From RGIG3009 sp045595445 (lineage in GTDB: Bacteria; Bacillota; Clostridia; Oscillospirales; Acutalibacteraceae): a stretch of 32,717 nt of DNA. How positions within the stretch are numbered: the first letter of the stretch is position 1; every line of letters starts with the position of its first letter. The stretch covers positions 1 to 32,717 of the forward strand of contig JAZOAK010000036.1 in NCBI GenBank assembly GCA_045595445.1. Reading direction: 5' to 3'. Made by a program: the position numbers and the translations under genes. The notes below the pieces were generated by a model, which worked only from the letters and a program-made list of their open reading frames with translations, was not told where the DNA came from and made no database searches. Positions 13,780 to 20,865 of this stretch are shown in pieces.

Positions 13780-13815
13780 TTTAAATCCTCCTTTTATGTA
13801 CTAAAAAGCCTTATT

Positions 13816-14394
13816 TCAAGCGGTTTTGTCAGCTGCTCCGCCGTTGTCATTCCACTTTGTTTGCTGTGCTTCGCCGAAGCGTTGATAGTGCACGATCTCG
13901 CGCTCGCGTAAGAATTTGAGCGGATCGCGGATATCGGGATCGTCGATGAGTCGCAGCAGGTTATCATACGTGGTACGGGCTTTTTGCTCGGCTGCCAAGT
14001 CCTCGTGCAGGTCGGTCAGCACGTCACCTTTGACACCGATATACTCGGCGCGCCACGGCAAACTCGATGCGGCAATGGGATACACGCCCGTGGTATGATC
14101 GACGAAGTATTTATCAAAACCGGATTTCACGATCTCGTCCTTCGAGAGATTGCGTGTGAGTTGATAAACCATCGCGCTGATCATTTCCATATGAGCAAGT
14201 TCTTCCGTGCCGACATCGGTCAGGATGCCTTTGAGTTCGTCGTACGGCATAGAATACCGTTGCGACAGGTATCGCATAGATGCACCGAGTTCACCGTCGG
14301 GACCGCCGTACTGCGAAATAATGATTTGTGCATATTTCGGGTTAGGGTTGGCGATCTTGACGGGGTATTGCAGTTTCTTCTCATACTGCCACAT
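13816..14394 (-). CDS. cotJC: Spore coat protein CotJC, manganese-catalase family
   Basis: The 192-residue protein fits CotJC throughout: MWQYEKKLQYPV at the start, ISQYGGPDGELGASMRYLSQRY, the ferritin-like metal site in VGTEELAHMEMI, and DLAAEQKARTTYDNLL with the second Glu/His set and REREIVHYQRFGEA. Family members resemble dimanganese catalases and form part of the inner spore coat made under sigma-E. GAGAGGGGGA precedes the ATG at 14394; an in-frame start further upstream would lie inside cotJB. It overlaps cotJB by 14 bp and ends the cotJABC operon. Confidence 0.95.
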   Translation of the reverse strand: MWQYEKKLQYPVKIANPNPKYAQIIISQYGGPDGELGASMRYLSQRYSMPYDELKGILTDVGTEELAHMEMISAMVYQLTRNLSKDEIVKSGFDKYFVDHTTGVYPIAASSLPWRAEYIGVKGDVLTDLHEDLAAEQKARTTYDNLLRLIDDPDIRDPLKFLREREIVHYQRFGEAQQTKWNDNGGAADKTA

Positions 14395-14650
14395 TGCCGT
14401 TCCCCCTCTCGTATTCCCACGGCCACGGGCCGCAGATCCATTTCCAGTCGTCACCGCAAACGTCGGTGTTGGTTACGATATACGGACCGTATTTGCTCTC
14501 GTATTCCGCTACCAACGCGGCGCGTTTTTCTTGTAACTCCTGACGCTTTGTAAGGGCGGCGGTGTCACAAGGATGGGTGTCGAGATACAGGCCCATTTCC
14601 AAAATCGCAAAATCGTACGCGTGAATACAGCGTGCTAATTTACATGCCAC
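14381..14650 (-). CDS. cotJB: Spore coat protein CotJB
   Basis: The 89-residue protein has the CotJB pattern: a helix with AYDFAILEMGLYLDTHPCDTAALT, then YESKYGPYIVTN and the C-terminal aromatic WKWICGPWPWEYE. The start is a GTG at 14650, with AGGAGG 8 nt upstream lying within the end of cotJA; an in-frame ATG at 14740 has no such signal. It overlaps cotJA by 11 bp and cotJC by 14 bp, indicating tight translational coupling. CotJB is needed with CotJA and CotJC for coat assembly. Confidence 0.92.
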   Translation of the reverse strand: MACKLARCIHAYDFAILEMGLYLDTHPCDTAALTKRQELQEKRAALVAEYESKYGPYIVTNTDVCGDDWKWICGPWPWEYERGNGNVAV

Positions 14651-14906
14651 AGCCGCAACCTCCTCCCATAAACGGTTTATCCAATTCCGGATAAATCGTG
14701 CCGCGGGCAAAGCCCTCTTCAATCTCGAACAAGGTATCAAACTGCTGGACGGGAATATACGCCATTGCTAACACCATATCGTCACACTCTTGACGAGTGA
14801 CGGAGGGTTCGGGTTCGACATACAACCCATAAGTGGCGGTGCGCCGTCCGCAAGGCATCGGCACGCCGCGTCCGGACGGCCGTCTGCCGTAATACGCATT
14901 GCCCAA
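14640..14906 (-). CDS. cotJA: Spore coat associated protein CotJA
   Basis: The 88-residue protein carries the CotJA core LAMAYIPVQQFDTLFEIEEGFARGTIYPELDKPF, split over about residues 46-79. A Gly/Cys-rich end (GGGCGCG) follows, possibly metal-binding. It probably starts at a TTG at 14906, with AAGGAG 9 nt upstream; the ATG six bases further on is out of frame. It is first in the cotJABC operon. Expression is expected under mother-cell sigma-E, but I could not assign a convincing sigma-E promoter in 14907-14980. Confidence 0.9.
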   Translation of the reverse strand: MGNAYYGRRPSGRGVPMPCGRRTATYGLYVEPEPSVTRQECDDMVLAMAYIPVQQFDTLFEIEEGFARGTIYPELDKPFMGGGCGCGM

Positions 14907-14983
14907 AGTGTATCGCTCCTTTTTTTGATAGTGGGATGTTGCTCCCCTTATCCATCCTATGAGCGTGTCCCGAATAGGTGCAA

Positions 14984-15020
14984 AAAAACTGCCCTGATCT
15001 TTAAGATCAAGGCAGTTTTT
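14984..15020 (-). terminator. Terminator of the beta-helix lipoprotein gene
   Basis: AAAAACTGCCCTGATCT (14984-15000) pairs with AGATCAAGGCAGTTTTT (15004-15020) with one mismatch and a 3-nt loop. A-runs and T-runs flank both sides. It lies 6 bp beyond the stop of the minus-strand gene at 15027. Confidence 0.85.
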
Positions 15021-15026
15021 GATAGG

Positions 15027-16463
15027 TTAGTCAATCCACTTGACAACTTTCGCTTCGGGATCAAAAGCGCGAACCGCCGCTTCCAGTTCCGCTTGGTTTT
15101 TAGCAAAGGTTTGCTCGCCGTCCGAAACGTACATGGCTTTACCGTCGTCGTTGGCTTTTTGATAGAAGCTGTTTCCCGAAACGGTCAACCCGCTCTCATA
15201 AACTTTGCCCGACCAGAACACCAAGTTGCGCGCCGAGCAATCGAAAATGTTGTTGCGGATGGTAACGCCTTTGCCGGGCAGTTCCGTGTAGTTCCAGCGC
15301 CAGCCGAGCAGGTGCGCCACACCGATCTGACTGTCAGGCCGTTTGCTTGCGGGCATAAAGCCGTAACCCGCAAAGCGCATAATGTTATCCTCGATCACAA
15401 GGCCGTCCCACTTGGAGTCGCTGGTACGATCAAAAAATTCAATAGAATAGTTGCAAAATTCAATCAAATTGCCGCGGAATACCAGATCCTTGTACGTATT
15501 GGCTTCCGTTACCCCCTGCGGGGTAATACCCGCATCGTAACACTGGTAGATCCAGCAATTTTCCACCAAGGCGTTTTCGGTGTCTTGCCAGAACGAAATG
15601 GCATTTCCGAGTCCGACTTTTGAATCGCTGAATCGGCATCCGCCCGCCCAGCCGAACTCGCAGTTGGTGATGCGGATATTTTTCGACCCCTCGCCTGAAA
15701 TAAAACCGTACAGACCGGCATATTTTATCGTTAAATTATCAACGGTAATATCGGTTGAATTTCCCTGCGCCTTCAGGATGCTTTCCTTTGTGCCGATCTC
15801 AATATCGGTATACACGTCGGCGGGGTTCCCCTTGTCCAGATACAGATAGAAAACGCCGTTTTCAAAATCGTGGTAAAAATCACCGTTTATGAGCAACTCG
15901 TCGACTCCCGAATATTTCGGGGTGCCGACAGCCACACCGTGGTTAAACACGGCAATACCTGCCTCGGCTGTGAACAACGACAACTTCCAAACGTTATTTA
16001 CGCCGCTTGATTCCCATTGACTCAGCGCGTAGTTTTCCGCCGAACCGTATATAGCGGGCTTGTCACCCTCACCATACGCACCGTATGTCACACCGCTTTT
16101 AAGAGTGAGCGCGCTGGTGCGGCGATACACGTGGTCGCGTTCAAACAACACCGCGTCACCCGGCTGCAACAGATAGCCGTTGATAACCACGTTATCGAGC
16201 GTTTGCCATGCCGTGTCGGGAGTTTTGCCGTCGTTATCGTCGTTGCCGTCGGGCGAAACATAATAGGTCGTGCCGGTAATCGTCAACTCATCGGTGGTGT
16301 TCAGGATTTTTTGACGCAAGACCTCCGCCTCGGTATCTGCGCCGCCGCTCATGGGATTGAGGAGATGTGCATAGTTTGGCGTACCTTTGCTGCAAGCCGT
16401 CATCGCCAGCAATAACGCCACGATCAGCAACCCCAAGGTGACTTGTTTTATCCGTGCTTTCAT
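15027..16463 (-). CDS. Secreted lipoprotein with right-handed beta-helix
   Basis: The 478-residue product starts with a lysine-rich n-region, a hydrophobic stretch and a lipobox-like LAMTAC, so Cys24 is probably lipidated and the protein anchored to the outer face of the membrane. After a short linker, TYYVSPDGNDDNDGKTPDTA marks the start of a parallel beta-helix (pectate-lyase-like, DUF1565-type) domain. Repeated coils follow (ITVDNLTIKYAG, NIRITNCEFGW, LVENCWIYQC, VIEDNIMRFAG, TIRNNIFDCS). Such folds bind or cleave polysaccharides, but no catalytic set could be assigned. The ATG at 16463 follows AAGGGGG with a 7-nt gap. It has its own terminator and seems monocistronic. Confidence 0.88.
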   Translation of the reverse strand: MKARIKQVTLGLLIVALLLAMTACSKGTPNYAHLLNPMSGGADTEAEVLRQKILNTTDELTITGTTYYVSPDGNDDNDGKTPDTAWQTLDNVVINGYLLQPGDAVLFERDHVYRRTSALTLKSGVTYGAYGEGDKPAIYGSAENYALSQWESSGVNNVWKLSLFTAEAGIAVFNHGVAVGTPKYSGVDELLINGDFYHDFENGVFYLYLDKGNPADVYTDIEIGTKESILKAQGNSTDITVDNLTIKYAGLYGFISGEGSKNIRITNCEFGWAGGCRFSDSKVGLGNAISFWQDTENALVENCWIYQCYDAGITPQGVTEANTYKDLVFRGNLIEFCNYSIEFFDRTSDSKWDGLVIEDNIMRFAGYGFMPASKRPDSQIGVAHLLGWRWNYTELPGKGVTIRNNIFDCSARNLVFWSGKVYESGLTVSGNSFYQKANDDGKAMYVSDGEQTFAKNQAELEAAVRAFDPEAKVVKWID

Positions 16464-16520
16464 ATAAGAACCCCCTTTTTGCACTACCAGTATAGCAAGA
16501 TATTCTCCGTTATTCAATAC

Positions 16521-16553
16521 AAAAACCGCCCGAACGAAAACATTCGGGCGGTT
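16521..16553 (-). terminator. Terminator of the cdaA-cdaR operon
   Basis: AACCGCCCGAA (16524-16534) and TTCGGGCGGTT (16543-16553) form a GC-rich 11-bp stem with an 8-nt loop. On the minus strand it is followed by TTTTT. It lies just past the stop codon of the YbbR-domain gene. Confidence 0.88.
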
Positions 16554-16565
16554 AGCGTATCGTGA

Positions 16566-17879
16566 TTATTCGACTGTACCGTATAAGCGGTAAGCGGAAG
16601 CGTCGTCCTTGCCGTAGTACACCCACACGTTGTTATACTTGGGAACGGTGATGCGAACGGTATACCGCACCGAACCGGTGGCGGTGTTGCCGGAAGCATC
16701 CAAGGTCAGCTTCAAATCCTTAGCGGTGATGCGCCGCAGGGTAGCGGTGTTGCCGCACAGCACAATGTCCGAAAGCACTTGGCTTTGCAAGGTGAGCTTC
16801 TTATTCGACGGCAGATTTTCCACCGTGACGTCGTCCAAGCCGTTCACCGCGTACGACAACGTTTTGGTAGTATACTTATCGATAGCGAGCTGCACCGATA
16901 CCGTATTTCCCTCCAAGACCTTAATGCCGGTCGGGACGTTCAAGGAAATCGTCGTTTCGGCATCCGCAGGAGTCAGACGATCAAAGTCAATGGTGCCGAG
17001 ATTGCCGATGGTGGTGGCCGCCGCATCCAGTGCCGCCGCTTCGCCCACCAAGGTGATGGTGCTCGGTGTCAGCCGAACGAGACCGTTTTGCGAGATTCCC
17101 TCCGGTTTGTTGCGCAATTCATACGACAACGCAACGGATTTTTGCACCCACACGGGGACGGTAATATCCAGCGTGTTATCGGCCGTGGCACCGGTAAAGC
17201 GACAGTTGACGGCTTCCACCTCATTGCCGTCCGCATCCAGCGCTTTGAGAGCGGCGGTAAAGCGCGTGGTCGTTTCGATCACGCCACCTTCTTCGATCTT
17301 GGCAACGACGCTCGCAATGCGTTTAACGGCGGTTTGCGGGCCTTCGACTTGAATCGTGCCTCCCGTAATCTCGGCGGATTCCATGCGCAGATCACCGATC
17401 TGCTGTGTTTTTTCATCCTTGACCGAAACCGCCCCGATATCGGTCGTCAAGGGGACGGTTGCGGTAATCCAGTAATCGCAATTCAAGGAAATGGTGGCGG
17501 GAGATACCGCGGTAATGGTATACGAACCCGCCTTGGCTTTGGTTGCCGTAAGCGAGATCTCCGACTTGCCTGCACCTTGAATCTCCGAAAACGCGGGACG
17601 GATGTCAATATCCTCAGGGTTGAGGTTAAAGATAACCGAACGTGCGCCCTCTACCGTCACACGGACGTTGAACGTATCTTCACCGATGACGCGCAAATCG
17701 TTGTAGCCGGCGATTGTGTCGGTAAGATCGATCGTTTCGGTGATGGTGATGGTACGTTGTTGAATGTTGCCGGGACCGAACGAAATCAGTGCCCAAATCA
17801 ATATCGCCGCAACGATGGAAATGATGAGCAGGGCACGTTTGTTATGCAAGAGGGCGTTTAGTGAAAATTTCGTTTTCAT
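16566..17879 (-). CDS. cdaR: YbbR-domain regulator of diadenylate cyclase, CdaR
   Basis: The 437-residue protein has one N-terminal membrane helix (ALLIISIVAAILIWALISF) followed by several extracellular YbbR-type beta-repeat domains, for example RTITITETIDL and VPVWVQKSVALSYELRNKPEG. CdaR binds CdaA and tunes c-di-AMP synthesis. GGAGG lies 5 nt upstream of the ATG at 17879, which overlaps the cdaA stop codon by 4 bp (ATGA), showing translational coupling. No glmM follows; the operon ends with a terminator, unlike the cdaA-cdaR-glmM layout of Bacillus. Confidence 0.92.
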   Translation of the reverse strand: MKTKFSLNALLHNKRALLIISIVAAILIWALISFGPGNIQQRTITITETIDLTDTIAGYNDLRVIGEDTFNVRVTVEGARSVIFNLNPEDIDIRPAFSEIQGAGKSEISLTATKAKAGSYTITAVSPATISLNCDYWITATVPLTTDIGAVSVKDEKTQQIGDLRMESAEITGGTIQVEGPQTAVKRIASVVAKIEEGGVIETTTRFTAALKALDADGNEVEAVNCRFTGATADNTLDITVPVWVQKSVALSYELRNKPEGISQNGLVRLTPSTITLVGEAAALDAAATTIGNLGTIDFDRLTPADAETTISLNVPTGIKVLEGNTVSVQLAIDKYTTKTLSYAVNGLDDVTVENLPSNKKLTLQSQVLSDIVLCGNTATLRRITAKDLKLTLDASGNTATGSVRYTVRITVPKYNNVWVYYGKDDASAYRLYGTVE

Positions 17880-18769
17880 TTCGACCTCCATTTGCGCATA
17901 AGCGCGGTAAACCACGATTCCTTTTTGTCGGAATCCGCCCGCACGTTGCGCCACACGAGTTCATTTTCCAGTTCAACACGCAAGCTCTCTGTCGTGAAGT
18001 TGCGAGTGAGTTCCCCGCCCTTGGCGACCGAGATAATACCGGTTTCCTCCGACACGATAACCACAACTGCATCGGAATTTTCACTCATGCCGACACCGGC
18101 GCGATGACGCGTGCCCAAGCTGCGACTGATCGTGGTATCGTCCGTCAGGGGTAAGATGCAACCTGCCGCGACGATCTTGGCATCACGAATGATCATGGCG
18201 CCGTCGTGCAGCGGGGCTTTGTTGAAGAAAATATTGCCGATCAGTTCACCGGTAGCGTCTGCGTTGATCAGCGTGCCGGAATCGGCGATCTCACCCAAGC
18301 GGGTGTTGCGTTCAAAGACGATCAGCGCGCCCATTTTCTCGCGCTGTAACTGACTTGCTGCTGCACAGGTTGCGGAGATGGCGGTTTTCCATTGTTGGAT
18401 ATAGACTTCGGTTTCCTCTTCGTTAAGACCGAGAATTTTGAAACGTTTGAAGCCGTTGTGACCAACCTGCTCCAACACACGACGGATCTCCGGCTGGAAG
18501 ATAACGACGACCAAGATCAGGGCGTTATCGAAGATAACCTGCAAGACGTATTTTAAGGTGGTCAGTTCCAATAAATAGGCAGCACCGTATGCCAAACCGA
18601 GCAGGAAAAAGCCTTTGAGAAGTTGTTCGGCGCGGGAATCCCGTACCAATCGCATAATGCTGTATATCGCGAACGCGACAATGACAATATCCAAGGTATC
18701 CGCAAACCAATTATAGGTTCGCAAAAAATTCAAAACACCTTCCCACAAGGTCGAAAAGAAGGCTCCCAT
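17876..18769 (-). CDS. cdaA: Membrane-bound diadenylate cyclase CdaA
   Basis: The 297-residue enzyme makes c-di-AMP from two ATP. Three membrane helices occupy about residues 25-95 (IVIVAFAIYSIM, FFLLGLAYGAAYLL, ALILVVVIF). The DAC domain follows, with the catalytic DGA motif at 189-191 (PLHDGAMI) and the RHR motif at 221-223 (GTRHRAGVG). QPEIRRVLEQVG connects membrane and catalytic parts as in characterised CdaA. All key residues are intact. It starts 60 bp downstream of the cysteine desulfurase gene and has its own promoter at 18804-18832. Confidence 0.96.
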   Translation of the reverse strand: MGAFFSTLWEGVLNFLRTYNWFADTLDIVIVAFAIYSIMRLVRDSRAEQLLKGFFLLGLAYGAAYLLELTTLKYVLQVIFDNALILVVVIFQPEIRRVLEQVGHNGFKRFKILGLNEEETEVYIQQWKTAISATCAAASQLQREKMGALIVFERNTRLGEIADSGTLINADATGELIGNIFFNKAPLHDGAMIIRDAKIVAAGCILPLTDDTTISRSLGTRHRAGVGMSENSDAVVVIVSEETGIISVAKGGELTRNFTTESLRVELENELVWRNVRADSDKKESWFTALMRKWRSK

Positions 18770-18803
18770 GCTTCACCACCGCCTTTACACGTCATTCAAT
18801 TTT

Positions 18804-18832
18804 ATTGTATCAAGATTTCGTGTTGATTTCAA
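18804..18832 (-). promoter_or_regulatory. cdaA promoter
   Basis: On the minus strand TTGAAA (18832-18827) and TACAAT (18809-18804) are separated by 17 bp, close to consensus. The -35 box overlaps the end of the cysteine desulfurase gene. Confidence 0.8.
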
Positions 18833-19971
18833 GGGGTTCTTGCAATTTCCGTTAAGATTTTCCGCACTTTTTCCAAGTCCTCACACGTCGTGAAGGCAGA
18901 GGGACAAAGACGCACGGCACCGCTTTCCAGCGTTCCCATACGACGATGCGCCGACGGCGCGCAATGCAGACCCGCACGCACCGCGATACCGCGTTCGCTA
19001 AGCCGCTGTGCCGTTTCTTCACTGGTTTGCCCCGCCACCGTCAGCGTGATGAGCGGTACCGTCACCGATAAGTCGGGGTACGGTGTATACAACCGGATAC
19101 GCGGTACATCTGCCAACTGCTCGTACAGCACGCGCATCAAAGCGGTTTCTCGTTGCGCGATGACCTCGGTGCCGCCGTGTCGTTCGATGAAGCGGATACC
19201 GCCGAGCAGACCGCAAACAGCGGGAACACTCGGTGTGCCGCTTTCTAACCGATCCGGCAATTCTTCCGGTTGTGACACTGATAGCGAATGACTGCCCGTA
19301 CCCCCTTCGATCAGCGTGTGAAGCAAATAGTTACCGCGACATAACAGCGCACCGACACCCATCGGCCCATACAAGCCCTTGTGACCGGGCAAGCACAAAA
19401 AGTTGACGTGGTCCGTTTGCATATTGATGGGCAATATCCCCGCGCTTTGCGCCGCGTCCACCGCAAAAGGAATTTTCACGGCTTGTGCCACCTCACCGAT
19501 TGCACGAAGCGGGGTGCGTTTTCCAAGCACGTTGGAGGCGTGCGTACACAAGATCAGACGTGTGGTGGGTAAGAGCGCACGGCGAATCCGCCGTGCGGTT
19601 TCCTGCGGATCGGTAGGATCCACCGTCACCGTCGTATAGGTGACACCGTCAAGCGCCTCCAAGGGGCGAATGACCGAGTTGTGCTCCAAATCGGTAATCA
19701 CCGCATGACCGCCGTGTGACAGCAAGCCTTTAATGACAAGATTCAACGCCCCTGTGCAGTTGGGTGTAAACACCACTCCGGACGGGTCTTCCAAAGAAAA
19801 AAGCGATGCCAACGCTTCGCGGCAAGCGTATACGCGCTCCGCCGTTGTCATCGCCATACGATAACCGCCTCTGCCGGGGTTGGCGCCGTAATGAATCAGC
19901 GCTTCTGCCATGGCACGATGCACGTCCGGCGGTTTCGGGTACGTGGTCGCGGCATTATCCAAATAAATCAA
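18829..19971 (-). CDS. Class V aminotransferase, cysteine desulfurase family
   Basis: The 380-residue PLP enzyme belongs to the NifS/CsdA-like group. YLDNAATTYPKP opens the chain, His97 in DLEHNS stacks on the cofactor, VDAAQSAG holds the PLP-binding aspartate, and the Schiff-base lysine is Lys198 in LPGHKGLYGP. A cysteine in the catalytic position, Cys337, lies in RAGLHCAPSAH. It should release sulfur from cysteine. The partner gene upstream encodes a DUF3343 protein and overlaps by 4 bp; this pairing is common in Clostridia and hints at sulfur or selenium delivery. The exact acceptor is unknown. Confidence 0.93.
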   Translation of the reverse strand: MIYLDNAATTYPKPPDVHRAMAEALIHYGANPGRGGYRMAMTTAERVYACREALASLFSLEDPSGVVFTPNCTGALNLVIKGLLSHGGHAVITDLEHNSVIRPLEALDGVTYTTVTVDPTDPQETARRIRRALLPTTRLILCTHASNVLGKRTPLRAIGEVAQAVKIPFAVDAAQSAGILPINMQTDHVNFLCLPGHKGLYGPMGVGALLCRGNYLLHTLIEGGTGSHSLSVSQPEELPDRLESGTPSVPAVCGLLGGIRFIERHGGTEVIAQRETALMRVLYEQLADVPRIRLYTPYPDLSVTVPLITLTVAGQTSEETAQRLSERGIAVRAGLHCAPSAHRRMGTLESGAVRLCPSAFTTCEDLEKVRKILTEIARTP

Positions 19972-20198
19972 CGCCGAACACCTCCGTGTTCGGTGCGCAA
20001 CACGCGAATCCCCGCTTTGGTAAGCAGTGCGGTGATCGGCTGCGCCTCACCGCGCACCAGCAGGCTGTACCCGCAGCCGTCGGTTTCCTGTACGCGGGAG
20101 GATCGCTGCATATAAACCGTAAAGCCCTGCCGTTCTAACAACGTTTTGCCACGCATAGCGTTGGTAACAGAGCTGATATAGACAGTTGTCCATTCCAT
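19968..20198 (-). CDS. DUF3343 family protein, putative sulfur/selenium carrier
   Basis: This 76-residue protein matches the short DUF3343 family: a strand with VYISSVTNAMRGKTLLE, then FTVYMQRSS, and the conserved glycine-cysteine segment DGCGYSLLV followed by a final helix (ITALLTKAGI). The single cysteine in the GCGYSL loop could carry a persulfide from the desulfurase encoded downstream with a 4-bp overlap; this is inferred. The ATG at 20198 is used because a GTG at 20207 lies inside the ribosome binding site AGAGGTGA. Confidence 0.85.
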   Translation of the reverse strand: MEWTTVYISSVTNAMRGKTLLERQGFTVYMQRSSRVQETDGCGYSLLVRGEAQPITALLTKAGIRVLRTEHGGVRR

Positions 20199-20206
20199 TG
20201 TTATCA

Positions 20207-20242
20207 CCTCTCATTTCACTATATGTGAAATGTGCCGAGAGG
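20207..20242 (-). promoter_or_regulatory. Intercistronic hairpin covering a ribosome binding site
   Basis: Inner arms ATTTCAC (20213-20219) and GTGAAAT (20225-20231) and outer arms CCTCTC (20207-20212) and GAGAGG (20237-20242) form a bulged hairpin in the ruvX-DUF3343 gap. On the minus strand the 3' outer arm is GAGAGG, the ribosome binding site of the DUF3343 gene, so the fold would hide it. Confidence 0.6.
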
Positions 20243-20653
20243 TTAACGTCTGCTGTTCAGATAATCCTCCAAAATGATGGTTGCCGACACGGTGTCGACG
20301 ATCGCTTTGCGTTTTTTTCCGCGCACGTTGGTTTCGTTCAAATAACCGATGGCAGACACCGTCGTAAGACGTTCATCCCATAGCGAGACCGATAAGCCGG
20401 TGAGCGTACGCAGTTGTTCGGCAAAGGCTTCCGCGCGCTCGGCGCTCTCCCCTTTGCTCCCATCCATATTGCGAGGCAAGCCGACCACCAGCGCGCCCGC
20501 TCCGTGTTCTGTTGCCGTCGCGGCGATCTTTTCCGCCAACACGTTCAGATTACGTTCCGTAACCGTACCGACCGGCGATGCCAGCAGTTCCAATTCGTCC
20601 GATATGGCAAGGCCGGTGCGTACCAGTCCCAAATCCACCGCCATAATCTTCAT
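20243..20653 (-). CDS. ruvX: RuvX/YqgF Holliday-junction-resolvase-like nuclease
   Basis: The 136-residue protein has the RNase H-like fold of YqgF. MAVDLGLVRTGLAISD holds the first catalytic aspartate (Asp7), VVGLPRNMDGSKGESA is the characteristic second block, WDERLTTVSA supplies the glutamate, and VDTVSATIILEDYL the last acidic residues. In bacteria it takes part in 16S rRNA 5'-end maturation and possibly recombination. GAGGTGA precedes the ATG. It is first in an operon with the DUF3343 and cysteine desulfurase genes. Confidence 0.95.
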   Translation of the reverse strand: MKIMAVDLGLVRTGLAISDELELLASPVGTVTERNLNVLAEKIAATATEHGAGALVVGLPRNMDGSKGESAERAEAFAEQLRTLTGLSVSLWDERLTTVSAIGYLNETNVRGKKRKAIVDTVSATIILEDYLNSRR

Positions 20654-20675
20654 TTGTCATCACCTCATTGCGATT

Positions 20676-20704
20676 ATTGTAACATAATGATGGGAAATAT
20701 GCAA
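20676..20704 (-). promoter_or_regulatory. ruvX operon promoter
   Basis: On the minus strand TTGCAT (20704-20699) and TACAAT (20681-20676) have 17-bp spacing and lie 23 bp before the ruvX start. The spacer ends in TATGT, a possible extended -10 element. Confidence 0.78.
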
Positions 20705-20800
20705 ATCTTGCAACTTGGAACCCGAAATTCTTCAAAAAAGTGCTCAAAAGTGAATTTTGCGCCTTAAAATCCGTCAATTTGAAGTTTTTGTGTAAAATAC

Positions 20801-20829
20801 TTGCAATACCGTAGTGGGTATGGTATACT
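20801..20829 (+). promoter_or_regulatory. gdhA promoter
   Basis: TTGCAA (20801-20806) and TATACT (20824-20829) are separated by exactly 17 bp, preceded by an AT-rich tract. The predicted transcript has a leader of about 30 nt with AAGGAGAAG before the gdhA start. Confidence 0.82.
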
Positions 20830-20865
20830 GTTTTCCAGGATTTTGTAGGTAAGGAGAAGAAGAGT

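Noticed and set aside
14790..15623. 277-codon plus-strand frame across cotJA and the lipoprotein gene
   Set aside because: It spans two real minus-strand genes and a terminator. It is an open antisense frame caused by high GC.
16779..17861. 360-codon plus-strand frame opposite cdaR
   Set aside because: Antisense to a clear YbbR-domain gene, with no domain or start signal.
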